DNA from: Lottia gigantea
Taxonomy: Eukaryota; Mollusca; Gastropoda; Lottiidae
DNA: 64,000 nucleotides
Reading direction: 5' to 3'
Assembly (NCBI RefSeq): GCF_000327385.1
Contig: NW_008707965.1
Location: 2,649,254 to 2,713,253 of the forward strand
Numbering within the stretch: the stretch's first letter is position 1; each line of letters begins with the position of its first letter. Position numbers and translations under genes: made by a program. Of this stretch, positions 59,186 to 64,000 are shown piece by piece. The notes beneath the pieces are model-generated. The model had not been told where the DNA came from and ran no database searches. It saw nothing but the letters and a program-made list of their open reading frames with translations.

Positions 59186-60119
59186 CTGCCTAACTCCGGA
59201 GTTCTCAACCATTTTCCCTTGAATTACCACATTCAGGATCTCGAGCAAGTGTATTAGTCACCACCCCACCCCCTTTCTGGGCCTGCACCCAACAAATCCT
59301 TACTTTTTTCGTGATCTTTCCTTAATATACGCGCAATCTCTTTCACACCGAGAACGCTTGGCCTAACTACATGTGGACAGGAAATAAAATGAATGGAGCT
59401 TTACTTTCTATATAATATGCTAACAGATTAACAGATCAGCAGTTTCAAATGTTGTATCATCGAGTTCTTAAATGCCCGGTGCTGTCTGCCCCCACCCTTA
59501 ATCCCTTTTGGCAATTGTGTATTCCCTATCCAAATCTACTCCGATGAGTCACAGTGAAAATTTAAAAAGTATCTCGAAATGTATGTCGAACCCATTGTTA
59601 AACGAAGTCATTGAGGACATGATCGTGTTCTAAAAATGACTAAAAATGAGATTTTCTCATAAATCAAGATTCACCGTCCTTCAACTGTTGTCACACAGTT
59701 TCCTTTTTAAATATAGATATATCTAAAGCAGGGATTTTCACCCTGGGGTAATTCTGAAAGTTTTGTGGGGTAATGAGGTGCTTTGTAGTCTGGCTTAAAA
59801 GTCAAAATTTATAGGGGTAGGGGTAGTGCGATTGATCAAGGGTCCTGAAAGGAGTAATAAAAAGAAAAAGGCTGAAAACCCCTGGCCTCGTATTCTCGAA
59901 TCAATGTTAGAAGATAAGAATCTAGGACATCCTAGAGCTAACAGCGTTTCGAGAATACATAGCCTGATCTAGAACTTCACTTAATTTCTCGTAACTTTTC
60001 ATTAACGCCACCGCCTGCTTCCTTGTTTATGCGAGGGATACAGTCTCCTGAAATAAAATGGAAGTGCTCTGTACTGTCATGAAATGAAATTGTTGTTGGT
60101 CTAATAAAATTACATTGAA
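59186..60119. other. Intergenic, one fold-back copy
   Basis: No gene recognised. A copy of the 27.7-kb palindrome is at 59884-59967. Confidence 0.5.
59884..59967. repeat. Fold-back element, copy of 27738-27845
   Basis: CTCGTATTCTCGAATCAATG, TTAGAAGATAAGAATCTAGG and ACATCCTAGAGCTAACAGCG + TTTCGAGAATAC. Relative to the 27.7-kb copy it lacks most of the left arm. Confidence 0.82.
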
Positions 60120-61545
60120 AAGCTCTATATCCAAAAGGAAAACTATACAACTCAGTGATCTATTGAACTGTTCTATTGAACTCAAAAATAAAAAGCTCTA
60201 TACCTCATTGGTCTATTGAATTGGTCTATTGTACTGTTCTATTGAACTCAAAAGGAAAACTATACAACTCATTGGTCTATTGAACTGTTCTATTTAACTC
60301 AAAAGGAAAGCGTTTTACATCATTGGTCTATTGAACTGTTCTATTGAACTTAAAGGGAAAGCTCGATACCTAATTGGTCTATTGAACTGTTCTATTGAAC
60401 TTAAAAGGAAAGTGCTATACATCATTGGTCTATTGAACTGTTCTATTTAACTCAAAAGGAAAGCGCTATACATCATTGGTCTATTGAACTGTTCTATTGA
60501 ACTTAAAGGGAAAGCTCGATACCTAATTGGTCTAATGAACTGTTCTATTGAACTAAAAAGGAAAGCGCTATACATCATTGGTCTATTGAACTGTTCTATT
60601 GAACTTAAAGGGAAAGCTCGATACGTAATTGGTCTATTGAACTGTTCTATTTAACTCAAAAGGAAAGCGTTTTACATCATTGGTCTATTGAACTGTTCTA
60701 TTTAACTCAAAAGGAAAGCGCTATACATCATTGGTCTATTGAACTGTTCTTATGAACTTAAAGGGAAAGCTCGATACCCCATTGGTCTATTGAACTGTTC
60801 TATTGAACTAAAAAGGAAAGTGCTATACATCATTGGTCTATTGAACTGTTCTATTGAACTAAAAAGGAAAGCGCTATACATCATTGGTCTAATGAACTGT
60901 TCTATTGAACTAAAAAGGAAAGCGCTATACATCATTGGTCTATTGAACTGTTCTATTGAACTAAAAAGGAAAGCGCTATACATCATTGGTCTAATGAACT
61001 GTTCTATTGAACTAAAAAGGAAAGCGCTATACATCATTGGTCTATTGAACTGTTCTATTGAACTAAAAAGGAAAGCGCTATACATCATTGGTCTATTGAA
61101 CTGTTCTATTGAACTAAAAAGGAAAGCGCTATACATCATTGGTCTAATGAACTGTTCTATTGAACTAAAAAGGAAAGTGCTATACATCATTGGTCTAATG
61201 AACTGTTCTATTGAACTAAAAAGGAAAGCGCTATACATCATTGGTCTAATGAACTGTTCTATTGAACTAAAAAGGAAAGCGCTATACATCATTGGTCTAT
61301 TGAACTGTTCTATTGAACTTAAAGGGAAAGCGCTATACATCATTGGTCTAATGAACTGTTCTATTGAACTAAAAAGGAAAGCGCTATACATCATTGGTCT
61401 AATGAACTGTTCTATTGAACTAAAAAGGAAAGCGCTATACATCATTGGTCTATTGAACTGTTTTATTGAAATAAAAAGGAAAGCGCTATACATCATTGGT
61501 CTATTGAACTGTTCTATTGAAATAAAAAGGAAAGCTCTATACTTT
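60120..61545. repeat. 51-bp tandem array
   Basis: About 27 copies of ATTGGTCTATTGAACTGTTC + TATTGAACTAAAAAGGAAAG + CGCTATACATC. Copies right of about 60780 are nearly identical; those on the left are degenerate. As 51 is 17 codons, both strands stay open for over 270 codons (60739-61593 plus, 60750-61565 minus). I regard these frames as by-products. Confidence 0.95.
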
Positions 61546-62726
61546 AACAGGAAGAAGGAAAACAAGCATCTAATTGCTCATACAAAAGAATAAATTGTAC
61601 GTCAATGTATAAGGAAATGCAGTAGACATCATAACTTTACACTTTTCAAATTCTGATCACTTATTACTCATTATGGGTTACAGGGCTGTTATGAGTATAT
61701 ATAGCCTAGTTTTATCATCATAATCTATCTTTCAGATACTAAACGTCTTTATATTGTTACAGGTTTATTTTGACATCTCTGTCACCTATTTGCATAACTT
61801 AAAACCACAGTATGCTAGTTTATCAATGAATAATGATGGATTTTTACGATCCAATGCCCTGCTTTAGATTGGGCTAATGAAATAAAAAAATAAAGGAATT
61901 TCACTTTCCACTGCTATAGATTACAGGGGCAAAAAGTTTTTTCGGGCGAGGGGTCGGGGAGACTTCAAACGGTTACCATCTTTTCCATAGACATATCTAT
62001 ATTAAGCTGGTTTATGGATAAAATCTAGTTTTCTGCTCTACATTGGGTTTATAAAATCATCAAGAGCTTCTCTTCCTTTCTGCTGACATTGTACTAATGA
62101 ATTGAAATGAAATGGAGTTCTGTACTCTAATAGATGTATGTGATTGCAGGGTCACAGATTCGACGGCTGTTGTTGATAAGAAGTGAAATTTGTTTTAAAA
62201 ATTGTCTTTTGGGTAAATGCTAAGTGACTGTTGATTGATGAATCACTCTGATCATCGTTGGCTCCAAACGAAACGTGTTGTTCTTACATGGAAAAAACAC
62301 GCACGAACATATTTCACCACCATTTTGAATCGCTTTTTCGACTTTATAAGTCGAATTTTGATAGGGTTATAATATTTAAACTAAGCCTTAAAATCACATG
62401 AAGTTTTAGAAATGGCTTTAAAAGTGATTTGAAGGCTTTGTTGAAATATCATAGCCTTTTAAAAACTTACGGCTGTGAACTGCGTTCCATGTAAGGACCC
62501 TATGTAGTTTCGTATGCGCCCGAGCATAGATTCAGTCTACGGATTCTTCCAAGAATTGTTAAGTGCACACAAGTTTTGACTGTATGTTTTGTAGGAAGCT
62601 CTTCACCGGCGTTCCTTTAAGTAGGCTCTATCAATCAGCCCTCTAGCAACTTCGTTCAATGCACGAAAGACTGGATCACGAGACAACTCTTATAAATTGA
62701 CAATTAAATTCCAGTTAAAAACCGTC
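61546..62726. other. Intergenic, nothing firm
   Basis: No exon recognised on either strand. Probably includes the promoter of the candidate gene beginning at 62727. Confidence 0.4.
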
Positions 62727-62792
62727 ATGGCGCCTAAAGTAAAAGAAACTGCCATGTCACTCTTGATAATTTATAGTCAGTTGAAAATTGAG
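62727..62792 (+). CDS. Candidate first coding exon, unknown gene
   Basis: ATGG start in a CGTCATGGC context, 22 codons (MAPKVKETAMSLLIIYSQLK + IE), followed directly by a donor-like GTATGC. The balance of basic and hydrophobic residues and the clean donor suggest a real N-terminus whose gene continues past the right edge. No family recognised. Confidence 0.35.
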
Positions 62793-63154
62793 GTATGCCA
62801 AGCCCTGGTAGAGTGAGGGCTAATTTTGTCTCTGGCTTGTTTTTATGGTAATGTCAGTTAACATGTGAATTATGTAGTCTAATGATGAAGGTGATGTTGA
62901 ACATGTCATGTAAACGATTAGGATATCTACCAGGCCTGTAGGATCGTGGTAAAAACAGGAATTATGATCAGAGTCACAAACCGAAATGGATTTGATTTTC
63001 ATTTTACACTTATAATATGTAAGTATTAATGAGTATTTGGATAAAATTCGGATGGAGTATATATATTTTTGATTGAAGTCATTATCTAAGTTAATTATTG
63101 GAAATCCTAAAATCTTAAATCTTACCAATCGCATCTTAATCTCCGAAATGGGAT

Positions 63155-63365
63155 TTTTTTAGCCGTCGAAATTTGCTCCGTCAAATGCATGTGTGTACAG
63201 AATTATCTATGTTTGAAGGTTAAAATGACGACTAGTCTTTTTTCGAGATTCCGCCCTATATAAAAAGGAATATAGATGTAGAAAGTGAAATTTCTAGTTT
63301 GAGATATATTTAAAGGGATTATGCGATTTTAGTTCATTTCTAGTACTTCTGAAGACTTGTATATA
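63155..63365. repeat. Fold-back family C, partial copy
   Basis: Contains ATGCATGTGTGTACAGAATT, TTTCTAGTTTGAGATATATT, TAAAGGGATTATGCGATTTT and AGTACTTCTGAAGACT. A family A end (CCCGATACACACTTAGAAAA) follows at about 63468. Confidence 0.75.
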
Positions 63366-64000
63366 ACTTATATTCAAAATGAATAAAATTGGAACTTAAT
63401 AATATAATCATGGAATTTTGCAACCTCCACAGTTCGGCTGTACAAATGGAAGCTATAGGTGTACCCGATACACACTTAGAAAACCTCATTAAAATACCCT
63501 CAAGGAATATAACTACATTTTCTTGAGTTCATCCGGATTTATAAAATTACAAATTTGTGATTGGGTAATAATGCTGCAAACGAAGAGAAAATTGTAAAAA
63601 CAGGGCAACACGGACAAAAAGTTCATTCATAAATCACAAATCTTAAAAATATATAAATAGAGGAACTCGTGTTAGATTTTGTTAAAATAGCCTGATATAC
63701 ATTCGACTTTGGGCCCTGAACAAAGTTTACGGCAATAAATAAGTTTTCTCGGTTTTGAGATATGAATGACTTGGGTTCATTCATATTTTACAATATATTC
63801 CACTACATGTTTCAGGTTCTGAAATCTTAATACACAATTGATGTATTGAGTATTGTTTTAACAGTGGAATTTCGATATCTCTCTACAATTGATGTATTAA
63901 ACACTATTTTAACAGTGGTATTTCTATATCTCTCTTAGCCTTGGTATTTCTATATCACTCTACAAGTTTTGTATGTTTTCACACTAAAATATTTGTATGA

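Noticed and set aside
60739-61593. 284-residue repeat protein
   Set aside because: The minus strand is equally open, and both follow from the 51-bp unit length.

Overview
The window is eukaryotic nuclear DNA. Genes are broken into short exons with GT..AG introns, one intron pair is of the rare U12 type, there is a 50-base assembly gap, and AT-rich non-coding sequence is crowded with fold-back repeats and minisatellites. The gene set (CEP135, AIFM1, a prag01-like mitochondrial protein, CENATAC, Maelstrom, LRRC74-like, EMC6) is animal. The repeat style suggests a lophotrochozoan, most likely a gastropod mollusc; that taxonomic call is inference. No virus-like element was recognised.

Layout. 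1-1.28 kb: 37-bp satellite running off the left edge. 2.5-4.7 kb (-): first three coding exons of CEP135; the rest lies off the window. 10.7-12.0 kb (+): an intronless gene for a CARD plus helical-repeat protein. 13.9-18.6 kb (-): a six-exon gene for an unrecognised 881-residue protein. 22.4-30.3 kb (+): complete 15-exon AIFM1. 31-32 kb: 30-bp minisatellite. 33.2-34.6 kb (-): small mitochondrial membrane protein, divergent from CENATAC at 34.9-38.1 kb (+). 39-42.5 kb: AT-rich minisatellites and the gap. 44.3-46.0 kb (-): intronless Maelstrom, divergent from an LRRC74-like LRR/EF-hand gene at 47.3-54.5 kb (+). 55.8-58.0 kb (-): EMC6. 58.5-59.2 kb: a PIF/Harbinger transposon remnant. 60.1-61.5 kb: 51-bp tandem array. 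62.7 kb: a possible first exon of a gene leaving the window on the right.

The most striking item is EMC6. Its C-terminus can only be completed by a 20-nt micro-exon flanked on both sides by introns with textbook U12 signals (GTATCCTTT donors; TTCCTTAAC or TTTCTTAAC branch sites 9-12 nt from the acceptor). The same window carries CENATAC, a factor of the minor (U12) spliceosome, about 18 kb away. The other item worth following is the CARD/solenoid protein, a candidate innate-immune or cell-death adaptor.

Apart from these, the genes are unrelated housekeeping, ciliary and germline functions and do not form an operon or pathway. At least three fold-back repeat families recur five or six times each, mostly in introns and gene flanks.
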